Positions 1-8,697 are shown, numbered from the stretch's first letter. The stretch: DNA of 48,782 nt from Marinospirillum insulare DSM 21763 (GCF_000686905.1 NZ_JMLW01000024.1:1-48782); one strand, 5' to 3'. Translations and numbers: made by a program. Notes: generated from the sequence alone by a model not told the origin.

Positions 1-341
1 ACTGCAGTTGGAGCATGTATCAACGAGTGGTGACAGCTTATAACGAGCCAGATCGCAGACGTGGCAAAAAACTAATGCAAGCACTTATAAAAATAATCAC
101 AGCGCCTGACTTACCGATAGAACTTATTGAAGTTAAACGCTTAGGAAAAACATTAAAAAAACACGCTCAGAGCATCCTTGCTTACTTCGATCGCCCAGGC
201 ACTAGCAATGGACCAACAGAAGCGATTAATGGCAGGCTGGAGCACTTACGAGGCATAGGACTGGGTTTTAGAAATTTAACCAACTACATAGCAAGGTGCT
301 TGTTAGAATCGGGTGGGTTCAAAAAGCACCTACACCCTTAA
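1..341 (+). CDS. ISL3-family transposase, C-terminal fragment (5' truncated by window edge)
   Basis: The frame is open from base 3 and ends at TAA 339-341; the first ATG (15) is internal, because the upstream codons (CSWS) also fit the family. The protein ends with FDRPGTSNGPTEAINGRLEH (about residues 59-78 counted from that ATG), the strongly conserved C-terminal block of ISL3-type DDE transposases that carries the last acidic catalytic residue (E of TEAINGR), followed by LGFRNLTNYIARCLLE. The enzyme would cut and move the insertion sequence. The visible part shows no frameshift or internal stop, so the copy may be intact outside the window. Confidence 0.88.
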   Translation, partial: CSWSMYQRVVTAYNEPDRRRGKKLMQALIKIITAPDLPIELIEVKRLGKTLKKHAQSILAYFDRPGTSNGPTEAINGRLEHLRGIGLGFRNLTNYIARCLLESGGFKKHLHP

Positions 342-353
342 ATGCGAAGAGCC
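1..353 (+). mobile_element. Right-hand end of an ISL3-family insertion sequence (left part outside the window)
   Basis: The element consists of the 3' part of a transposase gene followed, 5 bases after the stop codon, by GAAGAGCC at 346-353. ISL3-family elements typically carry terminal repeats that start GGCTCTTC, so this octamer, read on the other strand, is a plausible outer end. The opposite end and the target-site duplication are not in the window, so the boundary rests on this resemblance only. Confidence 0.6.
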
Positions 354-354
354 A

Positions 355-435
355 GATAAAGATATAAACAAAGCTAATTTTTATACCGCCATAAAGCAAG
401 AGGAAATTCTGTTTACTCTAGAAAAAGCTACTTAA
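355..435 (+). pseudogene. Possible 3' tail of a gene interrupted by the ISL3 element
   Basis: Directly after the proposed IS end, one frame reads 26 codons (DKDINKANFYTAIKQEEILF then TLEKAT) to TAA at 433-435, with no start codon of its own. This is what the leftover end of a gene split by the insertion would look like. I do not recognise the family, and an open stretch this short also arises by chance, so the call is weak. Confidence 0.2.
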
Positions 436-510
436 CACAAGTCCCTAGCAATAAAGTCTTAGGTGCATCGGGTTTACATTGGTGCTTTAGCCCTTATAAT
501 TGACACCTTG

Positions 511-538
511 TTTTTGAAAATGCATGGGATGCTATACT
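511..538 (+). promoter_or_regulatory. Candidate extended -10 promoter for the first diguanylate cyclase
   Basis: TATACT at 533-538 is preceded by TGC, forming an extended -10 (TGnTATACT). A weak -35-like TTTTTG lies at 511-516 with a 16-base spacer. Transcription would begin near 545, leaving a leader of about 40 bases before the TTG start at 587. It lies downstream of the IS end, so the gene does not depend on transcription from the element. Confidence 0.45.
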
Positions 539-586
539 TTAAAATAGTTAACTAGGTATAAAGGAACACCTTAAACTGGAACCCTC

Positions 587-2251
587 TTGAACCAAACCCC
601 AGTAAACACAGAAGCTTTGCACTCTGACTTAAGGTTAAAGCATTTAACCTTAAAGTATTTTTTTGCCTTTTTTTCAGGTATTTCTCTCTTTCTATTTTCT
701 ATCAGCCTACCCATTTACCTCCACTATGTACAAGGCATAGAAGACCAGCTAATAGCACAAGAAGAAACCTCTGTTGTAGCAGCTAGACAGATGATTCAAA
801 GAGAAATGTATGAGCAACTACACATCTTCGATATGGTAGTTAAGTCTAATATTTTAAATGCTTATATTAATGACAACAGCTTAGAAAACCAGCTTAGGTT
901 AGAAGATTTCTTTAAAAGCATTTCAACCTCCTTCCATCGTTTTGATCAAATTCGGCTGCTCGATAACACAGGCAAAGAAGCCATTAGAGTGAACCTAGTC
1001 AAGGGTGAAGGTGTGCTAGTCGCAGCCGATGAATTGCAGAACAAAGCCGACCGCTATTACTTTAAATCAGTTCAGCAAATGCCTGCTGGGCAAATCTACG
1101 TTTCACCTATGGATTTAAATATAGAAAATGACGTTATTGAGCTACCCCACAAACCCACCCTACGCATTTCGACGCGTCTTTATAATGAACAGGGCGAAGC
1201 GGCGGGTGTATTTGTTATTAACTACCTAGCCAAAGGTATGCTAGAGCGTTTTCGGCATTTAATGACCCAGCGTACCAACCAACAAGGAATGCTGCTAGAC
1301 AGCCAGGGTTACTGGTTAAGTAATCATGTGCGTAGCAATGAGTGGGGTGCCGATTTAGGTAAACCCGACCATAAGTTTGCAAGCTTCTACCCCAAAGCTT
1401 GGCCCTCTATTAAAGCTAACAGCTCGGGTATTCTCGAGATAGATAGCGGCATTTTTCGTTATAAAGCAATTGAGCCGCTTAATTACTTAGAAGATCAACC
1501 AGCCCACTTTCGTCTTGAACATCACCCAACAATCACTAAAGAATCTTTTGCTAATACTAGCTGGAAGTTAGTTATTTTCATTCCACGTGAAAAAATTAAT
1601 CAACGTACTTTTTTATACCAACCTTTTGGACGTGCCCTAACAGCTTTAATTCTAGTGTTAGTAGCTGTCTTATCTTTTTTTGGTGCTTCTTTCCTAGTAC
1701 AGCAAAAAAATGCCGCACAAAAAGAAAAACAAACCCGTTTAATTTTAGAAAAACAAGCCAATATTGATGCATTAACTGGCATTAATAACCGCCGTAGTTT
1801 CTATGAGCTAGCTGAAAAAGAGCTTAAGCAAGCCAAACGTAAAAACACGCCCCTTGCTGTCTTAATGCTGGATGCCGACCACTTTAAAAAAGTAAATGAC
1901 ACCTATGGCCATGCTATTGGCGACCTAGTACTGAAATACCTAGCTAATAGCATAAAAACTACCCTGCGTGATGTAGATTTATCAGGACGAGTGGGCGGTG
2001 AGGAGTTTGCAGTTTTACTGCCTCAAACACCTCTACAAGAAGCGCTTGAAATTGCAGAGCGCCTAAGAAAAGCACTCGAAGCCTGCCAGGTTCCCTTACC
2101 TGAAGGCGATTCAATCAGTTTCACGGTATCCATAGGTTTAGCCATGCTGACTATTCAAGAAGAACAGTTTGATCAACTAATGAATAAGGCAGACTTAGCC
2201 CTTTACCAAGCTAAAAGCCAAGGGCGTAACCGTGTAGAACAAGCAGTCTAG
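587..2251 (+). CDS. Membrane-anchored diguanylate cyclase (periplasmic sensor + GGDEF)
   Basis: Predicted to make cyclic di-GMP from two GTP. Order: TM helix about 23-44, periplasmic region 45-347 of Cache-like character (including DRYYFK at 155-160), TM helix about 348-371, short linker, then a GGDEF domain from about 390. The active-site motif is GGEEF (470-474). The RxxD inhibitory site (RDVD, 461-464) sits the usual five residues upstream, so product inhibition is likely. Length 554 aa. The start is TTG: a stop lies in frame at 572-574 and no ATG comes before the first TM helix. The next gene is a close paralogue 68 bases downstream. The ligand of the sensor region is unknown; biofilm or motility control is an inference from the family. 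Confidence 0.88.
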   Translation: MNQTPVNTEALHSDLRLKHLTLKYFFAFFSGISLFLFSISLPIYLHYVQGIEDQLIAQEETSVVAARQMIQREMYEQLHIFDMVVKSNILNAYINDNSLENQLRLEDFFKSISTSFHRFDQIRLLDNTGKEAIRVNLVKGEGVLVAADELQNKADRYYFKSVQQMPAGQIYVSPMDLNIENDVIELPHKPTLRISTRLYNEQGEAAGVFVINYLAKGMLERFRHLMTQRTNQQGMLLDSQGYWLSNHVRSNEWGADLGKPDHKFASFYPKAWPSIKANSSGILEIDSGIFRYKAIEPLNYLEDQPAHFRLEHHPTITKESFANTSWKLVIFIPREKINQRTFLYQPFGRALTALILVLVAVLSFFGASFLVQQKNAAQKEKQTRLILEKQANIDALTGINNRRSFYELAEKELKQAKRKNTPLAVLMLDADHFKKVNDTYGHAIGDLVLKYLANSIKTTLRDVDLSGRVGGEEFAVLLPQTPLQEALEIAERLRKALEACQVPLPEGDSISFTVSIGLAMLTIQEEQFDQLMNKADLALYQAKSQGRNRVEQAV

Positions 2252-2319
2252 TCAACTTAAGCAGCTAGACTATTCTTAATAGAAAGCTTTATGCTTTAGC
2301 GATACATAGAGAAACAAAA

Positions 2320-4029
2320 TTGCCTACTAACACCCTTAAAGACCCTACTAACCCAGAATTAAATGAACTGGGTAATACGAAGATCAATCGCATGATTCTA
2401 ATGCGATTTACTTTATTTTTATTACTACTAACAGCTCTTTTGGTTGCTCTTAGCCTACCCATTTATTCGGAGTATGAGACTGGCTTAAAAGAACAGTTAT
2501 TAGCCCAGGAAGAAGTCTCTGTTGTATCAGCCAAGCAAATGATTCAAAAAGAGATGTACGAGCAGCTTCATCTACTCGACATGATTGTTGAATCTAACCC
2601 TTTAAAAAACTACCTAGATGAAACTGACTCTAAGCAAAATAAGCAGTTATTAGAGGCTATGCTTAAGAATATTTCTGCATCCTTTCATCGCTATGATCAA
2701 ATACGTGTTTTAGATAACTCAGGGCAAGAAAAAGTTAGGGTTAATTTAATTGATGGTAAAGCTGTCACAGTTGCAGAAGAGTTCCTGCAAGATAAATCAG
2801 CTAGCTATTACTTTAAAGCAGCAAAAAAAATTCATATTGGACAAATTTATGTTTCAGCAATGGATTTAAACGTAGAACAAGGGAAAATAGTTGAGCCTTA
2901 TCAACCTACTTTGCGTTTTACGACTCCGCTAGAAGATTCACAAGGCAAGCCTAAGGGAATGCTAGTCATCAACTACTCAGCCAAAGGAATGCTAGAGCAG
3001 TTTCGAGACATTATGACCCAAAGGGTAGATCAGCAAGGTATGCTCTTAGACAGCCAAGGCTATTGGTTAAGTAACCATGAGCGCAGCAATGAGTGGGGTT
3101 TTGATCTAGGCAAACCTGAACATAAATTTGCTAGTTTTTACCCTAACGCCTGGCCAAAAGTAAAAGAGAGTAAATCAGGCACCTTTGAAACCGATAAGGG
3201 TGTTTTTCGCTATGTCAGCATAGAACCACTCAATTTTAAAGATTACCAACCAGCCCACTTTCGTATTGAACACCAGCCACTGATAGCTGAGTCAGCTTTT
3301 ATCAATACCAACTGGAAAATGGTTATTTTTATTCCTAAAGAGTTAATCAATAGTTACTCTTTTTTATACCAACCTTTAGGTCGTGCACTAAGTCTGCTGC
3401 TCATACTTCTCTTGCCCGCTATCGCTTTTTTAAGCGCCTATTTTTCAGTGCAAAGAAAGATCAATAAAATTAAAGATCAACAGCTAGTCGCCCTTTTAAC
3501 CCATCGAGCAAATTTTGATGCACTAACAGGCATTAATAACCGCCGCGCTTTTTTTGAACTAGGTGAAAAAGAGCTTAAACAGGCACACCGCCAAGCAATA
3601 CCTTTAGTTGCGCTGATGGCTGATGCCGACCACTTTAAAAAAGTGAATGACACCTATGGTCATGCGGTAGGTGATTTAGTTCTTAAAGATCTGGCCAAAA
3701 CCCTAACTAACACCTTAAGGGATGTAGATATCTGTGGCCGCATTGGTGGTGAGGAGTTTGCTGTATTGCTTCCACACACACCAGAGGAGGAAGCACTTGA
3801 AGTGGCAGAACGCCTAAGAGAAGCTCTAGCAGCAAGAAAGGTACCCTTGCCTGATGGGAATACTCTTAGCTTTACTGTTTCTGTTGGCCTAGCCCTGCTA
3901 ACAACTGAAGACCAACACCTAGACAAGCTAATGCAAAAAGCTGACCTTGCTCTTTACCAAGCGAAAGAGCAAGGCCGTAACCGTGTGGTGGTTTATCAAG
4001 AAACACCCGCAGTAGAGGAATCCACCTAA
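2320..4029 (+). CDS. Membrane-anchored diguanylate cyclase, tandem paralogue
   Basis: 569 aa with the architecture of its upstream neighbour: TM helix about 27-49, periplasmic sensor, TM helix about 354-377, GGDEF domain. GGEEF is at 476-480 with the I-site RDVD five residues before it, so it should be an active, product-inhibited cyclase. The two proteins share long near-identical stretches (for example around GMLLDSQGYWLSNH in the sensor and DADHFKKVNDTYGHA in the GGDEF), which shows a tandem duplication; the extreme N-terminus and the first half of the sensor have diverged more. The start is again TTG, after AGAGAAA; an internal ATG at 2392 would remove the residues before the TM helix and is a possible alternative. 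Its 3' end overlaps the convergent E2 gene by 4 bases, with no terminator visible between them. Confidence 0.86.
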   Translation: MPTNTLKDPTNPELNELGNTKINRMILMRFTLFLLLLTALLVALSLPIYSEYETGLKEQLLAQEEVSVVSAKQMIQKEMYEQLHLLDMIVESNPLKNYLDETDSKQNKQLLEAMLKNISASFHRYDQIRVLDNSGQEKVRVNLIDGKAVTVAEEFLQDKSASYYFKAAKKIHIGQIYVSAMDLNVEQGKIVEPYQPTLRFTTPLEDSQGKPKGMLVINYSAKGMLEQFRDIMTQRVDQQGMLLDSQGYWLSNHERSNEWGFDLGKPEHKFASFYPNAWPKVKESKSGTFETDKGVFRYVSIEPLNFKDYQPAHFRIEHQPLIAESAFINTNWKMVIFIPKELINSYSFLYQPLGRALSLLLILLLPAIAFLSAYFSVQRKINKIKDQQLVALLTHRANFDALTGINNRRAFFELGEKELKQAHRQAIPLVALMADADHFKKVNDTYGHAVGDLVLKDLAKTLTNTLRDVDICGRIGGEEFAVLLPHTPEEEALEVAERLREALAARKVPLPDGNTLSFTVSVGLALLTTEDQHLDKLMQKADLALYQAKEQGRNRVVVYQETPAVEEST

Positions 4030-5294
4030 CTTAGCTCGGTCAACATTCTAGCTGGCTTTTCTAGGTAGCTTTTCCAGAGGTTACAAAAGCTTGCTAAGGT
4101 TGCGCCGTCAACCACTCTATGGTCGGCTGACCAGCTGATATCCATAATCTGCCGTGCCTCTACTTCACCTGCTGCATTAAAACGTGGCAGCTTTTGCATT
4201 CGCCCTAAAGCCACTATAGCCACTTCTGGCTTATTAATAATGGGTGTAGCCACTGTGCCACCTATCACGCCAATATTAGAAATGGTTATACTGCCACCCT
4301 TCATGCTAGCTGGAGGCAAGCGTACTTCACGCGCTAGCTCGGTCACTTGAGTAATTTCACCTGCTAACTCTCTTAGCGTTTTATTTTGAACCTGCTTAAT
4401 GTTAGGTACTAGCAAACCTTTGCTACTCGCTACCGCCATACCAATATTGATATCGCTTAGGTAAGTTAGCTGGGTGCAATCCGCATTCACTTGGCTATTT
4501 AAAATAGGGAACTGCTTCACTGCTAAAGCCAGTGCCTTCATAAAAAAAGGCATTAAGCTTAATCGCTGACCGGCCTGCTCAAACTCCAGTTTAAGTTCTT
4601 GGCGTAGTGCTTCTAGTTCCGTGACATCAATGGACTCAGCATAGGTAAAATGCGGAATGGTGGAATAAGCTTCTTGCATTTGCTTTGCCATAGCCGCTTG
4701 AATACCCTTAATGGGTTCAACTCTATTCACCTCAGGCTTGGCTAAGTTTTGATCTTGCTGGGTCTTATTTTGTTGAGCCTCGCTTTGTTGAATCTCGCTT
4801 TGTTGAGTGCCAGCTTGCTGTAAAGGCAAGAGGTCTTCTTTTAATACCCGCCCCTCTTTACCGCTGCCGACCACTTGGTTTAAGTCTAAATCCAGTTCTC
4901 TAGCTATGCGTCTAACGGCTGGACTGGCTAAGGCTTTAGCATTAGGGCTCACGGATACTTGATCGGCAGCTTTTGTTTCAACTTCTGCAACTTTTGTTTC
5001 AATTTCTACCGTTTTTGATTCAACCTCTGCAGTTTCTGTATTAGCCGCTGCCTCACCAGCAACCTGAATTTCAAAAAGTGGCTCACCTACCTTGGCTATT
5101 TCACCTTTTTTCCAATAATGCTTAGTAATAACGCCCGTGTGCATAGCGGTAATTTCAACCAAGGCTTTATCAGTCATCACATCGGCTACAGGCTGATCTT
5201 CTTCAACCGTTGCACCTTCCGCTAAATGCCACTCAACCAGCTCACACTCAACGATGCCTTCACCGATATCTGGCAGAATAAAATCGATCTTCAT
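4026..5294 (-). CDS. bkdB: Lipoamide acyltransferase E2 of branched-chain 2-oxoacid dehydrogenase
   Basis: E2 core of the complex; transfers the acyl group from the lipoyl arm to CoA. 422 aa: one lipoyl domain (1-80) with the lipoylated lysine K43 in TDKA; a repetitive acidic/lysine linker (about 85-115); a peripheral-subunit-binding domain (about 121-155, ASPAVRRIAREL); a Q-rich repetitive linker (158-185); the catalytic domain (190-422) with active-site His392 in DHRVVDG. A single lipoyl domain and the E1 types favour the branched-chain complex over pyruvate dehydrogenase. It is the last gene of the operon, 11 bases after E1 beta. No E3 gene follows, so a lipoamide dehydrogenase encoded elsewhere must serve the complex. 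Confidence 0.88.
   Translation of the reverse strand: MKIDFILPDIGEGIVECELVEWHLAEGATVEEDQPVADVMTDKALVEITAMHTGVITKHYWKKGEIAKVGEPLFEIQVAGEAAANTETAEVESKTVEIETKVAEVETKAADQVSVSPNAKALASPAVRRIARELDLDLNQVVGSGKEGRVLKEDLLPLQQAGTQQSEIQQSEAQQNKTQQDQNLAKPEVNRVEPIKGIQAAMAKQMQEAYSTIPHFTYAESIDVTELEALRQELKLEFEQAGQRLSLMPFFMKALALAVKQFPILNSQVNADCTQLTYLSDINIGMAVASSKGLLVPNIKQVQNKTLRELAGEITQVTELAREVRLPPASMKGGSITISNIGVIGGTVATPIINKPEVAIVALGRMQKLPRFNAAGEVEARQIMDISWSADHRVVDGATLASFCNLWKSYLEKPARMLTELS
4771..4815 (-). repeat. 15-bp tandem repeat in the Q-rich linker of the E2 gene
   Basis: Three 15-base units starting TGTTGA (4771, 4786, 4801) encode QQSEA/QQSEI-like pentapeptides. The first two differ at two positions; the third is more diverged. 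It lies between the subunit-binding and catalytic domains, where length changes are tolerated. Confidence 0.7.
4969..5031 (-). repeat. 21-bp tandem repeat in the first linker of the E2 gene
   Basis: Three 21-base units (4969-4989, 4990-5010, 5011-5031) plus a partial fourth encode an imperfect heptapeptide of the type EVETKxx, giving the charged linker after the lipoyl domain. Such arrays can change copy number by slippage without a frameshift. Confidence 0.7.
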
Positions 5295-5305
5295 TGTTTG
5301 TCTCC

Positions 5306-6283
5306 TTAATAATCCATGCTGGATTGAATGGCATCTAGGGTTCGTAAAGCGTTAGGAAAGTATTCTTTTTCTAGCGCCAGCGGGAAGGGTGTATCCCAAC
5401 CGGTAACCCTTAAGATAGGAGATTCAAGGTGAAGAAAGCAGGCTTCTTGTAAGCTGGCCGCTAATTCAGCACCAAAGCCGCTTGTTTTAGGCGCTTCATG
5501 GTTAATCACTAAGCGACCCGTTTTTTTAACCGAGGCTGCCAAAGTGGCTCTATCCCAAGGTAAAAGTGTACAAAGGTCAATCACCTCACAAGAAATACCT
5601 AACTCTGCTGCTTTGTCTGCCGCCTCTTCTATTACCTGTACCTGTGCACCCCAGGCGACCAAAGTTATATCTGTGCCTTCTCTAACCACTTCAGCCTTAC
5701 CTAAGGGTAGCTGATAAGGCTCATCAGGTACTTCGCCCGTAGAAGCACGATATAGCTTTTTGGGTTCTAAAAATAATACTGGGTTGTTATCTGCAATAGA
5801 GGCTAAGAGCAACCCCTTAGCCTGATAGGGATTACGGGGCACAACCACCTTTAAACCAGGTGTATGAGTAAAATAAGCTTCAGGTGACTGGGAATGGTAA
5901 AGCCCACCATTAATGCCACCGCCGTAAGGTGTCCGCACTGTTAAGCTACCCACATCAAACTCATTACCTGAACGATAGCGGTACTTGGCAGCTTCGTTAA
6001 CTAATTGATCAAAGGCAGGAAAGATATAGTCTGCAAACTGAATTTCAGCTACTGGACGTTGTTTTTGTGCGGCCAAACCTATAGCAAAACCAATAATGCC
6101 TTGTTCGGTTAAGGGGGTATTAAAGCAACGACTGGGACCAAATTTTTCTTGCAAACCGCTAGTCGCACGAAATACACCACCAAAGGCACCTACGTCCTCA
6201 CCAAAACATAAAACGCGTTCATCTTGTTGCATGGCCGTTTCTAAAGCTGAATTAACGGCTTGTAATAAATTTACTTTACTCAT
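5306..6283 (-). CDS. bkdA2: Branched-chain 2-oxoacid dehydrogenase E1 beta subunit
   Basis: 325 aa, full length for the family. With E1 alpha it forms the thiamine-diphosphate-dependent decarboxylase acting on the 2-oxoacids of valine, leucine and isoleucine. Family blocks are clear: [15 protein letters not shown] near the N-terminus, [33 protein letters not shown] and the conserved SPEAYF region, followed by the transketolase C-terminal domain ([15 protein letters not shown]). Its ATG overlaps the stop of E1 alpha (ATGA), indicating translational coupling, and E2 follows after 11 bases. Confidence 0.9.
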   Translation of the reverse strand: MSKVNLLQAVNSALETAMQQDERVLCFGEDVGAFGGVFRATSGLQEKFGPSRCFNTPLTEQGIIGFAIGLAAQKQRPVAEIQFADYIFPAFDQLVNEAAKYRYRSGNEFDVGSLTVRTPYGGGINGGLYHSQSPEAYFTHTPGLKVVVPRNPYQAKGLLLASIADNNPVLFLEPKKLYRASTGEVPDEPYQLPLGKAEVVREGTDITLVAWGAQVQVIEEAADKAAELGISCEVIDLCTLLPWDRATLAASVKKTGRLVINHEAPKTSGFGAELAASLQEACFLHLESPILRVTGWDTPFPLALEKEYFPNALRTLDAIQSSMDY

Positions 6284-7467
6284 TTAACTAGCCTCCCCGC
6301 TGTCGCTGGATAAGCCGTAGGGTTGCGCAAGATATGCGCTTTGGCTTCTTCTAGCTGCTCTTCCAAGTGCCAAGGCAACTCATCGTAAACATCACTAAAT
6401 AGTGTTTCTAAGGGTGGCTTAGGCAGTTTTTCAGCCTTTTTCATAGCTTCTGCCACTTGCTTTCTATGTTTGGCAAGGCTGCTTTCTTCTTGCTCTTTAG
6501 TCCACCAACCCTGTTTAATTAACCAATGACTAAAACGAGCTACAGGGTCTTGCTCTCGCCATTTGCTTTCTTCTTCTTTACTACGGTAACCACTCGGGTC
6601 ATCAGAGCTAGAGTGAGCACCTAAGCGGTAAGTCATGGCTTCAATTAATACTGGCTGAGGCTCTTCAACTGCTATTTTTCTTGCTAGGCAAGTGGCTTGG
6701 TAAACGGCTAGGGCATCATTACCATCCACCCTAAGGGTTTTAATTCCATAACCTGCACCACGGCTAGCAATGCCATCACCTGCAAATTGTTCATGCGTTG
6801 GAGTGGAAATGGCGTAACCATTGTTGCGGCAGAAAAAAATAACTGGGGCTTTTAAAACGGCTGCCATATTTAAACCGGCATGAAAGTCACCTTCTGAAGC
6901 TGCTCCCTCACCAAAGTAACAAATAACTACCTGGTCTTTTTTATCTTGCTTTAAACCATAGGCATAACCCGTGGCTTGGGGTATCTGTGTGGCTAAGGGC
7001 GAGGAAATAGTCACATAGTTAAGTGCTTTTGAACCATAGTGAACAGGCATTTGTCGACCTTTACCTAGGTCTAGTTCATTAGAGAAAATTTGATTCATAA
7101 ACTGGTCAACACTAAACCCCCGATAAGCCAAAGCACCCTGCTCACGGTATTGGGCAAAAATAGTGTCTTCAGGTTTAAGCGCTGCAGCACTACAAATGTC
7201 TGCAGCCTCTTCACCTATTTCAGTCATGTAAAAGCTAATACGCCCTTGACGCTGTGAGGCCAGCATTCGCTCATCTAAGGCACGTATAAAAAGAAAGGTA
7301 TCGTGAATCTTTAAGGCATGTTGTTTAGATAAATCGGGCGCTTCAGCGGTGGGGTAAAGCTCACCGTTTTGCTGCAAGAGACTAAACGTGGGAATTACTG
7401 ATTTTTTAGGATCTAAAAAATCTGCTTGGTGAACCTGCTGATGGTGCAGACTAGGCTGATCAGTCAT
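6280..7467 (-). CDS. bkdA1: Branched-chain 2-oxoacid dehydrogenase E1 alpha subunit
   Basis: 395 aa. The sequence runs parallel to mitochondrial-type BCKDH E1 alpha: [40 protein letters not shown], the ThDP motif GEGAASEGD followed by CRNNGYAIS, and the loop [16 protein letters not shown] that in animals holds the regulatory serines. These fit branched-chain dehydrogenase better than pyruvate dehydrogenase. First gene of the three-gene operon. ATG 7467 is preceded by GTAGG at a suitable distance. The leader upstream holds a 10-bp hairpin and a candidate promoter. Substrate specificity is inferred from similarity, not proven. Confidence 0.9.
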   Translation of the reverse strand: MTDQPSLHHQQVHQADFLDPKKSVIPTFSLLQQNGELYPTAEAPDLSKQHALKIHDTFLFIRALDERMLASQRQGRISFYMTEIGEEAADICSAAALKPEDTIFAQYREQGALAYRGFSVDQFMNQIFSNELDLGKGRQMPVHYGSKALNYVTISSPLATQIPQATGYAYGLKQDKKDQVVICYFGEGAASEGDFHAGLNMAAVLKAPVIFFCRNNGYAISTPTHEQFAGDGIASRGAGYGIKTLRVDGNDALAVYQATCLARKIAVEEPQPVLIEAMTYRLGAHSSSDDPSGYRSKEEESKWREQDPVARFSHWLIKQGWWTKEQEESSLAKHRKQVAEAMKKAEKLPKPPLETLFSDVYDELPWHLEEQLEEAKAHILRNPTAYPATAGRLVK

Positions 7468-7534
7468 AGCATTACCTACTCAGTTACTTTATTGTTTTTT
7501 AAACCTTGCAGATTGTGTCCGCTAGGTTTACCGG

Positions 7535-7559
7535 AAGGCAGGAAGATCATTCTTGCCTT
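7535..7559 (-). other. Hairpin in the leader of the bkd operon
   Basis: AAGGCAGGAA at 7535-7544 and TTCTTGCCTT at 7550-7559 can pair over 10 positions (one G-U) around a 5-base loop. No T-run follows on either strand, so it is not an ordinary terminator. It lies between the proposed transcription start (near 7581) and the ATG at 7467, so it could act on the mRNA leader or be a protein-binding palindrome. Confidence 0.4.
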
Positions 7560-7587
7560 AAGCTGGTAACTTATTGCTTAGAAACAG

Positions 7588-7615
7588 ATTAACAGTATTA
7601 GCAAATTTATGACAA
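7588..7615 (-). promoter_or_regulatory. Candidate sigma70 promoter of the bkd operon
   Basis: On the minus strand TTGTCA (7610-7615; 5 of 6 matches to the -35) is followed after 16 bases by GTTAAT (7588-7593; 4 of 6 to the -10). The resulting leader of about 110 bases includes the 7535-7559 hairpin. Confidence 0.4.
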
Positions 7616-7631
7616 GTTTTAAAAATTCATC

Positions 7632-8621
7632 TTACACGGCCGCTTCGCACGCCTGACAAAAATGCACTTCTATAATGGGGTGGTGCAAACCTGGTAAGTC
7701 GCCTAGCTGCTGCTTATAGGTATTGGGCGAGTTATCTAGATGGCTAACTAGGCTAGCGGTTAAAGTCCAAGCGCCTTGCCCTACAGACCAAAGGTGCAAA
7801 TCTAAAACCTGTGTTCCCTCAATGGCATTTAACTTGCTTAAAACATCTTCCCTTAACTTATTAGGGGCTTCTGCATCTAACAAAATACCACCCGTTTGCC
7901 GTAACAAGCCCACTGCCCAGCGCAGCACAACAACCGAAGCCACCAAAGCAATGGCAGGGTCTAACCAGAGCCAACCCCATAACCAGGCTGCAACCAAGCC
8001 TAAAATAGCTGCAACCGAAGTTACCGCATCGGCAATCACATGCACCAGTGCCGCCTTTAAATTATTATCTTGTTGGTGTTCATGGTTATGCGAATGCCCA
8101 TGATCCTGGCTAGGTTCATGGCTATGCCCGTGCCCCTGGCAAGCATCTTCACTACCTGCCAATAACCAGGCTGACAACAAGTTAATGACCAAACCTATAA
8201 CAGCCACTAGTAAAGCTTCTTTAGCCATTAAAGCCTGGGGGTTAAGCAAACGATGAATGGATTCAAACACTAACCAAACCACTGATGCCCCTAAAAACAA
8301 GGCGCTGGTATAAGCGGCTAAATCAGCAATTTTTCCGCTACCAAGGCTTAAACGCCTGTCTTTGGCATGGCGGCGCGAAAAGTAATAGGCTGCCGTTGCC
8401 AAACCTAGCGCTAAAGCATGACCACCCATGTGAATACCATCGGCTAGCAATGCCATCGAACCTGTCACCCAGCCACCAAATATCTCTGCTACCATGGTCA
8501 CTAGGGTTAGGATGGTTACAAACAAGGTGCGCTGTTCAGCCTTGCGCTTTTTACCCTGCCCAAAATCATGGGCTAAATGTAGCTTTTCTGCTGTTGTACA
8601 AGCCTGCCTATTTTTATCCAA
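7632..8621 (-). CDS. Cation diffusion facilitator (DmeF-like divalent metal efflux)
   Basis: Inner-membrane proton-driven exporter of divalent metal ions. About six TM helices; metal-site motif LLADGIHMGGHA in TM2 and HVIADAVTS in TM5; a histidine-rich cytoplasmic loop (GHGHSHEPSQDHGHSHNHEH) between TM4 and TM5; C-terminal domain ending HFCQAC. The HM..HA pattern after the TM2 aspartate, the N-terminal LHLAHDF and the SGKIADLA stretch resemble DmeF (Co/Ni/Fe efflux) more than ZitB. I start at TTG 8621 because GAGG (8628-8631) lies six bases upstream; a TTG at 8645 would add eight residues and has no such site. Substrate metal unproven. Confidence 0.8.
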   Translation of the reverse strand: MDKNRQACTTAEKLHLAHDFGQGKKRKAEQRTLFVTILTLVTMVAEIFGGWVTGSMALLADGIHMGGHALALGLATAAYYFSRRHAKDRRLSLGSGKIADLAAYTSALFLGASVVWLVFESIHRLLNPQALMAKEALLVAVIGLVINLLSAWLLAGSEDACQGHGHSHEPSQDHGHSHNHEHQQDNNLKAALVHVIADAVTSVAAILGLVAAWLWGWLWLDPAIALVASVVVLRWAVGLLRQTGGILLDAEAPNKLREDVLSKLNAIEGTQVLDLHLWSVGQGAWTLTASLVSHLDNSPNTYKQQLGDLPGLHHPIIEVHFCQACEAAV

Positions 8622-8697
8622 GCAACACCTCAATAAAAAAACCAAAGATTAAACTCATATTGAATCGGTTATTCCACCATTAAGGATGAAGACACCT

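Noticed and set aside
4026-7467. Pyruvate dehydrogenase instead of branched-chain dehydrogenase
   Set aside because: E1 alpha motifs ([27 protein letters not shown]) fit the branched-chain type; gammaproteobacterial PDH usually uses a single-chain E1.
8285-8683. 132-codon plus-strand frame in the metal exporter region
   Set aside because: Antisense to the DmeF-like gene; composition not protein-like.
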